Source of the DNA: JABFSS01 sp964449445
Lineage (GTDB): Bacteria; Patescibacteriota; Gracilibacteria; Peribacterales; Peribacteraceae
NCBI GenBank assembly: GCA_964449445.1
Contig: CAYUZT010000012.1
Location: 1-35,101, forward strand
Length of the DNA stretch: 35,101 nt
Reading direction: 5' to 3'
The notes under the pieces were generated by a model. It saw only the letters and a program-made list of their open reading frames with translations. It made no database searches and had not been told where the DNA came from. Both the position numbers and the translations under genes were made by a program. Within the stretch, counting starts at the first letter, position 1. Each line of letters starts with the position of its first letter. This document shows positions 15,052 through 24,450 of this stretch, piece by piece.

Positions 15052-17084
15052 ATATCAAGATTCTTCACCGTCTTCGCATGCGTCTGGATGAACTTCCTGC
15101 GCGGAGCGACTTCCGCGCCCATCAAGGTGGTGAAGGTGAGATCCGCGCGTTCGGCATCGTCCATGGTGACACGGAGCATGATGCGGACGGTGGGGTCCAT
15201 TGTGGTTTCCCACAGCTGCTGGGGGTTCATTTCACCGAGACCTTTGTAGCGCTGAATGTTGATCTTGCGCTTCTTCGGCGCAGCTGCCTTTTTATCACCT
15301 TCAGTCGTCAGTGAAGCCATTTCATCCGTTTCGTTGGCTTCCTCGGCTTCGTTGGCTTCTTTGGTTTCCTCCTCGCGCACTCCCCATTCCTTCATGATCG
15401 CCGCCTTCTCTGCGTCCGTGTACGCATACCGTTGATCACGATCTTTCTGAATCTTATACAGCGGCGGCTGGGCGATGTAGAGCATGCCGTTATCGATGAG
15501 CTCGGGGAAATAGCGGAAGAAGAGCGTGAGGAGCAGCGTGCGGATGTGCGCGCCGTCCACGTCGGCATCGGTCATGATCACCACCCGGTGGTACCGCAGC
15601 TTCGTGAAATCCTTCACCTCGCCAATGCCCATTCCGAGCGCAATGATGAGCGCTTTCACTTCGTTATTGGCAAGCATTTTATCCATCCGAGCCTGCTCGA
15701 CATTCAGGATCTTGCCTTTGAGCGGGAGGATTGCCTGGAACTCGCGGTTGCGGCCTTGCTTGGCGGAACCTCCGGCGGAATCTCCCTCGACGATGTAGAT
15801 CTCGCACTGCGCGGGGTCGCGATTGCTACAGTCGGCAAGCTTCCCCGGGAGCGTCATGCCGTCGAGCGCGCCTTTGCGGATCACGCTGTCACGTGCGGCG
15901 CGGGCGGCCATGCGGGCACGGGCGGCCAGCAAGCACTTGGCGACGATATCTTTAGCCTCGGAGGGATTTTCCTCCATATACTGGCTGAGCTTATCGTTGA
16001 CCACGGTTTCGACCGCCGTCTTCATTTCGGCATTGCCGAGCTTGCTCTTCGTCTGCCCTTCGAACTGCGGCTCGCGCAGCCGCACGGCGAGTACGGCAGT
16101 GAGCCCTTCGCGGACGTCATCCGCCGTCAGGTTCTCTTCCTTCTCTTTGAGAATGCCGTACTTGCGCGCATAGGCGTTGATCGTGCGCGTGAGCGCGGCC
16201 TTTAATCCCGTGAGGTGATGCCCGCCTTCGGCGGTGTGGATATTGTTGGCGAAGGAAACAACATGTTCCTGGAACGTCTGCGTGTACTGCATCGCGACTT
16301 CCACGAAACCATCGTCGGTATCTTTCTCGAACCAGATGACCTCGCCGATCTTCTCCTTGGATTCGTTCAAGTGGCTGACGTATGCCGAAATACCGCCTTC
16401 AAAGTGGAAGCGGTAGAGGCACGGATACTGGAGATCTTCCTCCGGCCGCTTCGTGCGTCCGTCGATGACAGAGATCGTGATGCCGCGCGTCAGGTACGCC
16501 TGCTGCCGCAGACGCGTCATGAGCGCATCCATGCTGAACGTGACGGTATCGAAGATTTCGGTATCCGGCAGGAAGTTGATGATGGTGCCGTGCTTGTCCG
16601 ACTTTCCGGTCTTTTTCACCGGTGCGAGGGGTTTGCCCCGCTTGTATTCCTGCTCATAGACACTTCCCTCGCGGTGGATTTCCGCGCGCATCTTCGTCGA
16701 CAGCGCGTTCACCACCGAGGCACCGACGCCGTGGAGGCCGCCAGAGACTTTGTACCCGGAATCGTCGCCGCCGAATTTTCCTCCAGCATGGAGCGTTGTC
16801 AGCACGACTTCGAGCGCCGATTTCTTCGCAGTGGGGTGCATATCCACCGGAATGCCGCGACCGTTATCTTCAACGGTGACTGATCCGTCATCTTCAAGGG
16901 TGACCGTGATCGAGGTGCAGTGTCCAGCCATCGCCTCATCAATCGAATTATCGACGACTTCGAAGACGAGGTGGTGGAGTCCGCGGGCATCCGTGGAACC
17001 GATGTACATTCCCGGACGCTTGCGCACGGGCTCGAGTCCTTCGAGAACCTGAATTTGCTGAGCGGTATACTTGGGAGCGGCCAT
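15048..17084 (-). CDS. gyrB: DNA gyrase subunit B
   Basis: GyrB is the ATPase subunit of gyrase, which introduces negative supercoils with GyrA. The 678-residue protein shows the GHKL ATPase (VFEVVDNSIDEAMAG, about 39-53; DNGRGIPVDMH; KVSGGLHGVGASVVNALS, about 112-129), the TOPRIM signatures EGDSAGG (434-440) and DADVDG (506-511), and QRYKGLGEMNP (about 611-621). The last form distinguishes it reasonably from ParE, though ParE cannot be fully excluded. About 37 extra residues (568-604) rich in Glu, Ala, Asn and Lys separate TOPRIM from the QRYKGLGEM motif, encoded by short-unit repeat. A C/T-rich leader and a TTGCTC-17-TAGAAT promoter precede the ATG. gyrA is not in the window. Confidence 0.95.
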   Translation of the reverse strand: MAAPKYTAQQIQVLEGLEPVRKRPGMYIGSTDARGLHHLVFEVVDNSIDEAMAGHCTSITVTLEDDGSVTVEDNGRGIPVDMHPTAKKSALEVVLTTLHAGGKFGGDDSGYKVSGGLHGVGASVVNALSTKMRAEIHREGSVYEQEYKRGKPLAPVKKTGKSDKHGTIINFLPDTEIFDTVTFSMDALMTRLRQQAYLTRGITISVIDGRTKRPEEDLQYPCLYRFHFEGGISAYVSHLNESKEKIGEVIWFEKDTDDGFVEVAMQYTQTFQEHVVSFANNIHTAEGGHHLTGLKAALTRTINAYARKYGILKEKEENLTADDVREGLTAVLAVRLREPQFEGQTKSKLGNAEMKTAVETVVNDKLSQYMEENPSEAKDIVAKCLLAARARMAARAARDSVIRKGALDGMTLPGKLADCSNRDPAQCEIYIVEGDSAGGSAKQGRNREFQAILPLKGKILNVEQARMDKMLANNEVKALIIALGMGIGEVKDFTKLRYHRVVIMTDADVDGAHIRTLLLTLFFRYFPELIDNGMLYIAQPPLYKIQKDRDQRYAYTDAEKAAIMKEWGVREEETKEANEAEEANETDEMASLTTEGDKKAAAPKKRKINIQRYKGLGEMNPQQLWETTMDPTVRIMLRVTMDDAERADLTFTTLMGAEVAPRRKFIQTHAKTVKNLDI
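15283..15392 (-). repeat. In-frame GAAGCCAACGAAGCC array within gyrB
   Basis: The coding strand repeats GAAGCCAACGAA-type units, translating as EANEAEEANE. Fifteen bases, GAAGCCAACGAAGCC (15345-15359 on the minus strand), are identical to stretches in two intergenic arrays at 31085-31099 and 32635-32649. Confidence 0.7.
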
Positions 17085-17096
17085 AGGTCGGAAAGG

Positions 17097-17125
17097 ATTC
17101 TAGGGAGGTTTTGGGGGTTGAGCAA
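17097..17125 (-). promoter_or_regulatory. Promoter of gyrB
   Basis: On the minus strand TTGCTC (17120-17125) and TAGAAT (17097-17102) lie 17 bases apart, ending 12 bases before the gyrB ATG. This predicts a short leader of about six bases. Confidence 0.5.
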
Positions 17126-17127
17126 CG

Positions 17128-17222
17128 GTCGAGAGAAGGGAACCGAGGCAACCGACGAGTCCGAAGAAACCGACGATCCTCGGATTCCTTGGTTGCTTCG
17201 GTTTCTTCGGTTTCCTCTGGGA
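17128..17222. repeat. GAAACCGA/TCGGTTTC imperfect inverted array between gyrB and rpsU
   Basis: The left arm has purine-rich units (GGAACCGAGGCAACCGACGA, CCGAAGAAACCGACGA). The right arm has the complementary TTGGTTGCTTCGGTTTC and TTCGGTTTCC. The arms pair imperfectly over about 38 bases. The genes on either side are divergent, so this array cannot simply be a terminator. Confidence 0.7.
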
Positions 17223-17270
17223 ATTTAGCTTGCAGCAGCCTGCCTTCATGGGTACCATCCTCCAGCTCTC

Positions 17271-17486
17271 ATGGCAATTTACGCAATCAAGCACGGCGAC
17301 GAATCCACGGACCGGCTCCAGCAGCGGTTCAAGAAACAGGTGCAGAAAAGTAACATCGTGAAGATGCTCAGGGATCGCAGGACCCACAAGCGCCATAAGA
17401 CGCAGCGCCTCGAGCGCATCCGCGCGCTCAAGCGCGAAGGCTTCCGCAGCCAGAACAGGAAGAAGCAATTTTACTCAAATATGTAA
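17271..17486 (+). CDS. rpsU: 30S ribosomal protein bS21
   Basis: bS21 is a small basic protein of the 30S platform, close to the 16S rRNA 3' end and its anti-Shine-Dalgarno. The 71-residue protein has the family N-terminus (AIYAIKHGDESTDRLQQRFKKQVQKSNIVKML, written here in part) and a very basic helix with RDRRTHKRHKTQRLERIR. The ATG at 17271 follows the C/T-rich leader CCATCCTCCAGCTCTC without a Shine-Dalgarno. The last codons (QFYSNM and stop) are repeated 52 bases later with only synonymous changes. It is monocistronic and diverges from gyrB. The identification is good but rests on a short, variable family. Confidence 0.82.
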   Translation: MAIYAIKHGDESTDRLQQRFKKQVQKSNIVKMLRDRRTHKRHKTQRLERIRALKREGFRSQNRKKQFYSNM

Positions 17487-17536
17487 AATTGCCTCGGCGA
17501 AGCAGAGCGAAGCCGGGCAATTCTATTCGAATATGT
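17465..17536. repeat. Duplicated rpsU 3' end around a GC-rich segment
   Basis: The end of rpsU (17465-17484) recurs at 17517-17536 with 17 of 20 bases equal. The segment between (AATTGCCTCGGC, a central GAAGCAGAGCGAA, then GCCGGGCAATT) forms a stem of about 11 bp with one bulge and resembles the right part of the element after tRNA-His. It could also act as an rpsU terminator, although no T-run follows. Confidence 0.7.
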
Positions 17537-17602
17537 GAGCTACTGAGGCAAGGAGAACTGACTATTGCCTTTGGTATCAGAACGAAATAGGCTGTCTTTT
17601 CT

Positions 17603-17881
17603 ATGGCAGACGACATCACGAACGGCATGCTCTTGCAGCACATGCAGGGGATGAAAAATGACCTCCAACAACAATTGGACGGGCTGAATGGAAAGATGGA
17701 CGGGCTCAAAACAGAGTTGAAAAAAGATATCGGTCGCCTTGATAACAAAATCACTCTACTTTCAACAAAAATGGATCAAGGATTCGAAGATGCTCGTCGG
17801 CACCGTGAAGCACTGCAGGAAGATTTGGAAGAGACAATGAGAGTGCAAGGGAAGCATGGAGTGAAGCTCGCCAGGTTGTAA
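17603..17881 (+). CDS. Small coiled-coil protein, hypothetical
   Basis: This is a 92-residue protein, almost wholly helical. Heptad-like hydrophobic positions run from about 8 to 85, with repeated motifs DGLNGKMDGLKTELKKDIGRLDNKI written in two parts: LDGLNGKMDGLKTEL and KKDIGRLDNKITLLSTKMDQ. There is no membrane segment or signal. The pattern resembles small coiled-coil proteins often seen in Patescibacteria, of unknown role. It lies 58 bases upstream of the P-ATPase in the same direction, but nothing links them in function. The upstream sequence holds the duplicated rpsU tail and no obvious promoter. Confidence 0.65.
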   Translation: MADDITNGMLLQHMQGMKNDLQQQLDGLNGKMDGLKTELKKDIGRLDNKITLLSTKMDQGFEDARRHREALQEDLEETMRVQGKHGVKLARL

Positions 17882-17938
17882 AAGCTCGCTAGCATAAAGA
17901 GAGGCGAAGATATTTTTTTCTTCTGTTACCATATCCCT

Positions 17939-20635
17939 GTGGATATTTCTGCTTTTCACACACTATCGGCGACCGACGTCCTCAAGCACTTTGGTGTTCA
18001 TCAGGGTGCGGGATTGAGTCAACCCGATGCGGAAAAACGATTGAAGGAATATGGCCCCAACCGTTTGCAAGAAGGAAAAAGACTCTCACTCTGGAAACTC
18101 CTGCTCGGCCAGTTCCAGAACGTCCTCGTCATTATCCTGATCATCGCAACGGTGCTCTCGGGATTTTTGGGCGAAGAGGTGGAAGCCATCACGATCGCTG
18201 CAATTGTCTTACTCGCCGTCGTCCTTGGCTTTGTGCAGGAATACCGCGCAGAGCGCGCGATGGAAGCGCTCAAGAAGATGGCTGCGCCGACCGCGACCGT
18301 AATCCGCGACGGGCAGGAGCGCGAAGTGCCGGCAGAGCAGCTGGTGCCCGGCGACATCATTCTGCTTGTGGCGGGAGACCGCATTCCTGCTGATGGGAGG
18401 ATTATTGAAGAGGCAAATCTGCGAACGGAGGAAGCGGCGCTCACCGGCGAATCGCTGCCCGCAGAAAAAACGCTGGACGTGATTGCTGCTGCTGATGCAC
18501 CTGTGGGAGACCGCAGGAATATGGTGTACGGAGGCACTTCGGTCAGCCACGGGCGGGGCAAGGCTCTGGTCACTGGCACCGGCATGCAGACGGAGTTCGG
18601 CAAAATCGCGACGATGCTCGAGCAGGTGGAAACGGAGGATACGCCGCTGCAGAAAAACCTGGACCGCATCGGCAAGACCCTGGCGAAAGTGGCACTCGGC
18701 GTTGTGATTGTGATCAGCGCGATCGGGTACATGCGCGGCCAATCCATCATCGAGATCTTCCTCTTCGGGATTGCCCTGGCCGTGGCAGTCGTTCCGGAAG
18801 CGTTGCCTGCTGTCGTGACGATTTCGCTTGCCATCGGCGTGCAGCGGATGGTCCGCCGCCACGCGCTCATCCGCCGGCTGCCGGCGGTGGAGACACTCGG
18901 ATGCACATCGGTCATCTGCACCGATAAGACGGGGACGCTCACGAAAGACGAGATGACCATCCGCAAGATCTGGGTTGTCGGAAAGACGTACGAGATCTCC
19001 GGAGCGGGCTACGCCCCTGTCGGTCATTTTTCGCTTTCTGGAGCCAAAATCGAGCCTGATGACGGACTCCTGGAACTGCTGCGGGCGGGCGCGCTCGCAT
19101 CCGACGCGCGATTGATTCAGGAAGAAGGCGCCTTCGATATCGCAGGCGATCCGACGGAAGGAGCGCTGATCGTCGCAGCGGCAAAAGCCGGTCTGTACAA
19201 AGAAGACCTGGAGGAATCGCATCCGCGCGTGGGCGAAATTCCCTTCACGTCCGAAACTAAACGCATGACGACGCTGCATAAGCTGGAAAACGGACACATG
19301 GCGTATGCGAAAGGCGCTCCGGAAATGATCCTGCCGCTCTGCGATCGCATCTGGGGCGAGAACGGCGAAGCGCCTCTCACCAACGAACAGCGCAAGGAGA
19401 TTCTCGACGCCGCGACGTCCATGGCATCGCAAGCACTGCGGGTGCTCGCGATTGCGCGCAAGGGCACGCTGCACCTCAACGAGACATCCTCGGGGATGAA
19501 ATTCATCGGCCTCGTGGGGATGATCGATCCGCCGCGGCCCGAAGTGCGCGATGCGATCGCCGAATGCCACGACGCCGGCATCCGCGTGATCATGATCACG
19601 GGAGACCATCCGGTGACGGCTGAGGCGATTGCGCGGGAGCTCGGGATTCTGAGTGATGGGAGCGGGCATTCTGCCCGCGTGACGCAGGCAAGAATGCCTG
19701 CTTCCAAAATTGTCACAGGACTCACGCTCGAGAAGATGAGCGACGATGAACTGGACCGGAACCTGAAAGACATCGCAGTTTTCGCGCGCGTGTCGCCGCG
19801 GGATAAATTGCGCCTCGTCACGGCATTGCAGCAGCAAGGACGTGTCGTCGCGATGACGGGAGATGGTGTCAACGACGCACCAGCCCTCAAGAAAGCCGAC
19901 ATCGGCGTGGCGATGGGCATTACCGGCACCGACGTGACCAAGGAAGCCGCAGCGATGACGCTGACCGATGATAACTTTGCCTCGATCGTCGCCGCCGTGG
20001 AGGAAGGCCGCGGCATTTTCGGCAACATCAAGAAATATTTGATGTACCTGCTGAGTAGTAATATCGGCGAAATCATCATCATGACGTTTGCAACACTCCT
20101 CGGCTGGCCGCTCCCCCTCTCCGCCGTGCAGCTTCTGTACTTGAACCTTGCGACGGACGGCTTCCCCGCGCTGGCGCTCGCGATCGATCCCCCCGAAGCG
20201 GACCTGATGAAGCAGCCGCCGCGCGACCCCCGCACGGGCATCTTCACCCGCCGCGTGCTGGCACTGATGCTCACAGGCAGCGTGTGGCTCGCCGTCATCA
20301 TCCTGGGGCTCTTCCAGTGGGCGCTTAACTCCGGGCGCACCATTGCTGAAGCGATGACCATGGCATTCGCCCTGCTCGTCGTGACAGAGTTCGTGAAGGC
20401 CTACAACTTCCGGTCCGATCACCTCTCCGCGTTGCGCGGCACCTTCACGAACAAGTGGCTGAATATCGCGATCCTCTGGGAGATCCTCCTCCTGATCTGC
20501 CTTATCTACGTGCCCTTCCTGCAGGTGGCCTTCGGCACGTACGCGCTGAGTCTGCGCGACTGGAGCATCATCATTGTGCTGGCATTCAGCGTGACACCGG
20601 TACTGGAGACAGCGAAGTGGGTGTTGCGACGATAG
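17939..20635 (+). CDS. P-type ATPase, IIA-like Ca2+ transporter
   Basis: This 898-residue protein is a SERCA/PMCA-like pump that would export Ca2+ across the membrane using ATP. It has an N-terminal cation-ATPase domain (about 5-75), A-domain LTGESLP (168-174), phosphorylation site DKTGTLT (Asp329), KGAPE in the N domain, and TGDGVNDAP (641-649). Both calcium sites look complete: Glu287 (PEALP), Asn708 and Glu711 (SSNIGE), Asn736, Thr739 and Asp740 (LNLATDG), and Glu817 (VTEFVKAYN). Mn2+ or other cations are possible. Extra residues (about 573-590) after ARELGILSDG come from two tandem hairpins in frame. The start is GTG. It converges on the SLH gene across a repeat array. Confidence 0.93.
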   Translation: MDISAFHTLSATDVLKHFGVHQGAGLSQPDAEKRLKEYGPNRLQEGKRLSLWKLLLGQFQNVLVIILIIATVLSGFLGEEVEAITIAAIVLLAVVLGFVQEYRAERAMEALKKMAAPTATVIRDGQEREVPAEQLVPGDIILLVAGDRIPADGRIIEEANLRTEEAALTGESLPAEKTLDVIAAADAPVGDRRNMVYGGTSVSHGRGKALVTGTGMQTEFGKIATMLEQVETEDTPLQKNLDRIGKTLAKVALGVVIVISAIGYMRGQSIIEIFLFGIALAVAVVPEALPAVVTISLAIGVQRMVRRHALIRRLPAVETLGCTSVICTDKTGTLTKDEMTIRKIWVVGKTYEISGAGYAPVGHFSLSGAKIEPDDGLLELLRAGALASDARLIQEEGAFDIAGDPTEGALIVAAAKAGLYKEDLEESHPRVGEIPFTSETKRMTTLHKLENGHMAYAKGAPEMILPLCDRIWGENGEAPLTNEQRKEILDAATSMASQALRVLAIARKGTLHLNETSSGMKFIGLVGMIDPPRPEVRDAIAECHDAGIRVIMITGDHPVTAEAIARELGILSDGSGHSARVTQARMPASKIVTGLTLEKMSDDELDRNLKDIAVFARVSPRDKLRLVTALQQQGRVVAMTGDGVNDAPALKKADIGVAMGITGTDVTKEAAAMTLTDDNFASIVAAVEEGRGIFGNIKKYLMYLLSSNIGEIIIMTFATLLGWPLPLSAVQLLYLNLATDGFPALALAIDPPEADLMKQPPRDPRTGIFTRRVLALMLTGSVWLAVIILGLFQWALNSGRTIAEAMTMAFALLVVTEFVKAYNFRSDHLSALRGTFTNKWLNIAILWEILLLICLIYVPFLQVAFGTYALSLRDWSIIIVLAFSVTPVLETAKWVLRR
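19662..19701 (+). repeat. Two tandem in-frame hairpins within the P-ATPase gene
   Basis: GCGGGCA-TTC-TGCCCGC (19662-19678) and GCAGGCA-AGAA-TGCCTGC (19684-19701) are perfect 7-bp stems. They encode about 14 residues absent from usual family members, and the flanking sequence keeps the normal frame. Confidence 0.7.
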
Positions 20636-20637
20636 GA

Positions 20638-20707
20638 CGCAGGAATCAGAAAAACAGGATCCAGGAAGAGTATTCCTGAACCCTGTCATGTGAATCCTGT
20701 TTCCTGA
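20638..20707. repeat. CAGGATTCAG family array, copy 1 (convergent gene end)
   Basis: The left side has GCAGGAATCAG and AACAGGATCCAGG; the right side has the complementary CCTGAACCCTG, GAATCCTGTTTCCTG. It fills the gap between the convergent P-ATPase and SLH genes, where a two-way terminator would be expected. Related copies are at 25390-25478 and 28492-28556. Confidence 0.65.
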
Positions 20708-21385
20708 TCAGCATCCGCTGAACTCTCCGAGCGGATCTAATGCTCGCGTGTAGCGCTTGAGAACGCAGAGCGAGTGACGCAGATGCGTGCCGGTGAAGAT
20801 ATCCGACGGACGCATGGTGAACTCGCGGTCCACGGCGCGCATGGCATCCATGTAGCGCTGGTACCAGGGTTCGCCGCGCACGACATGGTTGGAATCCCTC
20901 AGCGGCAGGCCGCCGATGTCGCCGAACGTGGCTGCTGCTTCGGCAACCGTGATCGCGGCGTTGGGACGGAAATTGCCGTCGGGGTCTCCCTGCGTGATGC
21001 CGTTGCGCATCGTCAGGCAAATGGAAGACGCGTACGGCGCATCCAGCGAGACATCGTCGTAGAGAAGCTGGTAATCATAGTTCTCGGACAGCACGAGTTC
21101 TGCGAAGCAGTTGTCGTGCGTGTCGGCGTCGTAAAGGCGGGTGGCAACGGCATCCGCGAACTCGGCGCGATTGAGATTACCGTCCTTGATTTCGGACGCA
21201 AAGAAGAACGGCTCACCGGGAGTAGGCTCCGCTTCTTCACGAGGATCGGTACCGGCCGGCTCCTCCGGCAGCGGTGTGCTGCGGCCCGGAATGAGGAAAT
21301 CATCCGGATAGATTTTCGCGGAAGCAGGCATCGCGACGCTCAGCAGCATCGCTGTGAGCGCAAGTCTTTTCGAGAAACGCGTCAT
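20708..21385 (-). CDS. Exported SLH-domain-like protein
   Basis: This is a 225-residue protein when begun at ATG 21385, the start of a clear signal peptide (TRFSKRLALTAMLLSVAM, cleaved after ASA near 23); the longer frame upstream would bury this signal. After an acidic Pro-rich stretch, two SLH-like segments follow (about 70-130 and 130-195), with NRAEFADAVATRLYD, GITQGDPDGNFRPNAAIT and VAEAAATFGDI. Such domains attach proteins to the cell surface. Two pairs of Cys (about 92, 123 and near the C-terminus) may form disulfides. The role is probably structural or adhesive; no enzymatic domain is seen. Promoter: TTGTCT-16-TATCGT with TGC extension. Confidence 0.75.
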   Translation of the reverse strand: MTRFSKRLALTAMLLSVAMPASAKIYPDDFLIPGRSTPLPEEPAGTDPREEAEPTPGEPFFFASEIKDGNLNRAEFADAVATRLYDADTHDNCFAELVLSENYDYQLLYDDVSLDAPYASSICLTMRNGITQGDPDGNFRPNAAITVAEAAATFGDIGGLPLRDSNHVVRGEPWYQRYMDAMRAVDREFTMRPSDIFTGTHLRHSLCVLKRYTRALDPLGEFSGC

Positions 21386-21410
21386 AAAAAGAAAGGGAAG
21401 AAAGGGGGCT

Positions 21411-21438
21411 ACGATAGCACAGGCATACCCCAAGACAA
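21411..21438 (-). promoter_or_regulatory. Promoter of the SLH-like gene
   Basis: On the minus strand TTGTCT (21433-21438) is 16 bases before TATCGT (21411-21416), which is preceded by TGC. It lies 26 bases upstream of the ATG at 21385, supporting that start. Confidence 0.45.
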
Positions 21439-21519
21439 TTGTGCCAATCATGCATGACACAGGATTGCTTGACAGCATTCGCGAATACGTTGTCTCGTAG
21501 CTGATACAGTGTCTCCGGG

Positions 21520-22455
21520 TTACTCGAGCGCTGCCTTGCTTGCGCTCAATTCCGCCAATTCCGCGGTGATATTGGCCTGCCGGGTCTGGTTGTAGGTCAG
21601 GTTGAGGTCCGCGAGAATGTCGCTCGCGTTATCGGTGGCATTGCGCATCGCGACCATGCGCGCGGAGTGCTCGGAGGCTGCGGATTCCAGGATGGCCTGA
21701 TAGATCTGCATTTCCGTCAGTTGCGGGAGAATACGATCGAGCACATCGCTCTCGGTGGGCTCGAAAATGTATTCGGAGCTGAGGCGGGCGATGGATTTCG
21801 TCGCTTCTTCCTCCTCTTTCGTGATGCGCTTGCGCGGGAGCAAGTCGCGGATCATCTGCCGCAGATCGGTTTGAGAAAACGGCAGCAGGAGCTTTGTCGC
21901 GGGTTCCTGCACGAGGGCCGAGAGGAAATCGGTGTAGAGCAGCACGACGTGATCGTAGGTACCGTTCTTGAATCCATCGATGGCGAGCCGCGCGACGGGC
22001 AGGACATCGCGGAACGACGGGTGATTGCTGAACGCGGGGAATGCCGCGATCACGGTCTGGCCCGATCTCTTCAAGTATTGCGCGCCCTTCCTGCCGACGG
22101 CGATGAACTGGAGCTGCTCGAAGCCCGCGAAATCCTTGCACGCCGCGACGTAGTGCCCGACCGACCGGAAGAGCTGGGTATTGAGGCTCCCGCACAACCC
22201 GCGATCGCTCGTGACGAGAATCGCGAGGATCCGCTTCACCGGCCGCTCGGTGAGCCACAGGTGCCTGCCACGGTGACTGAGCGCGATCTTTTGCAAAATT
22301 GCCCACGCGGTGACCGCGTACGTGCGCAGCAAAACGGCGTTCTGCACCGCCTTGCGCATTTTTGAAGCAGCGACAAGCTCCATGGCTTTCGTGACCTGCT
22401 TGGTCGATTTGATCGCCTTCATCTTGCGCCGGAGGTCGCGGAGGCTTTTGGCCAT
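21520..22455 (-). CDS. atpG: ATP synthase gamma subunit
   Basis: The gamma subunit is the central shaft of F1, coupling c-ring rotation to catalysis. The 311-residue protein has the N-terminal helix (LRDLRRKMKAIKSTKQVTKA, 4-23, then MELVAASKMRKA), the Rossmann-like middle with ILVTSDRGLCGSLN, and the C-terminal helix with MVAMRNATDNASDIL and LTYNQTRQANITAEL. It is a little longer than the E. coli protein (287). It is the last gene of the ATP synthase locus, 36 bases after atpA. The leader CCTCCTATTCTTCTTCC lacks a Shine-Dalgarno. Confidence 0.97.
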   Translation of the reverse strand: MAKSLRDLRRKMKAIKSTKQVTKAMELVAASKMRKAVQNAVLLRTYAVTAWAILQKIALSHRGRHLWLTERPVKRILAILVTSDRGLCGSLNTQLFRSVGHYVAACKDFAGFEQLQFIAVGRKGAQYLKRSGQTVIAAFPAFSNHPSFRDVLPVARLAIDGFKNGTYDHVVLLYTDFLSALVQEPATKLLLPFSQTDLRQMIRDLLPRKRITKEEEEATKSIARLSSEYIFEPTESDVLDRILPQLTEMQIYQAILESAASEHSARMVAMRNATDNASDILADLNLTYNQTRQANITAELAELSASKAALE

Positions 22456-22491
22456 GGAAGAAGAATAGGAGGTTCGTTGTGAGGTTTTTCG

Positions 22492-24021
<1,530 letters not shown>

Positions 24022-24030
24022 GGGAGGAAG

Positions 24031-24066
24031 GGTTGGATGGTTGGATGGTTAGATGGTGAGATGGTT
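24031..24066. repeat. GGTTGGAT tandem units at the atpH/atpA junction
   Basis: Four units GGTTGGAT, GGTTGGAT, GGTTAGAT and GGTGAGAT follow each other and encode the last codons of atpH (NHLTI) on the minus strand. Confidence 0.7.
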
Positions 24067-24450
24067 CTGAAGTCCGCGCAGGGCACCCTGGATGCTGCCG
24101 TCCAAACGTTCGTCACCGACAGCAAGGCACGCCCCTCCGATGAGCATTGGATCGGACTTCTCTGTAACGTCGACTGTTCTCTTGAACGCCTTCTCGAGAG
24201 CAGAGGCGATGTGGAGTTTGGCGGAACCCGTATGGCCTGCGGGCGTCCTCAGTTCAGCAGACATGCTGCTTCCCTTCCGTAATTCCCTGCGCACTGCCGG
24301 CAGGAGTTCGCTCAGTTGCGCCAATGAATATCCGTTTTGCCGCAGAAAGGCTACAGCAGCATCGCATGCGTGAGCTGTGTCTTGCTCCGATCGGCCGGCC
24401 GCCACGTGTTCGACGAGGAGTTGCGCGGTGAGAGAGAGGATGTCATTCAT
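24049..24450 (-). CDS. atpH: ATP synthase delta subunit, short form
   Basis: Delta (OSCP) ties the peripheral stalk to the top of F1. The C-terminal half is typical: SAKLHIASALEKAFKRTVDV (about 74-93), DPMLIGGACLAVGDERLDGSI (written in part, about 99-119) and a final helix. The N-terminal helical domain, normally about 105 residues, is reduced to about 55. The whole is 133 residues against about 177 in E. coli. The start overlaps the atpF stop by four bases, so the short N-terminus is not a misplaced start unless the frame extends into atpF without a start codon. How this form grips alpha is an open question. Confidence 0.85.
   Translation of the reverse strand: MNDILSLTAQLLVEHVAAGRSEQDTAHACDAAVAFLRQNGYSLAQLSELLPAVRRELRKGSSMSAELRTPAGHTGSAKLHIASALEKAFKRTVDVTEKSDPMLIGGACLAVGDERLDGSIQGALRGLQNHLTI

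Noticed and set aside
18209..20689. Very long leftward ORF (826 codons) opposite the P-ATPase
   Set aside because: It is His/Arg/Gln-rich, has no domain pattern, and lies antisense to a fully motif-supported P-ATPase; a product of high G+C codon bias.
20636..20707. Classical Rho-independent terminator between the convergent genes
   Set aside because: Arms are long and imperfect and no T-run follows on either strand; recorded as a repeat instead.
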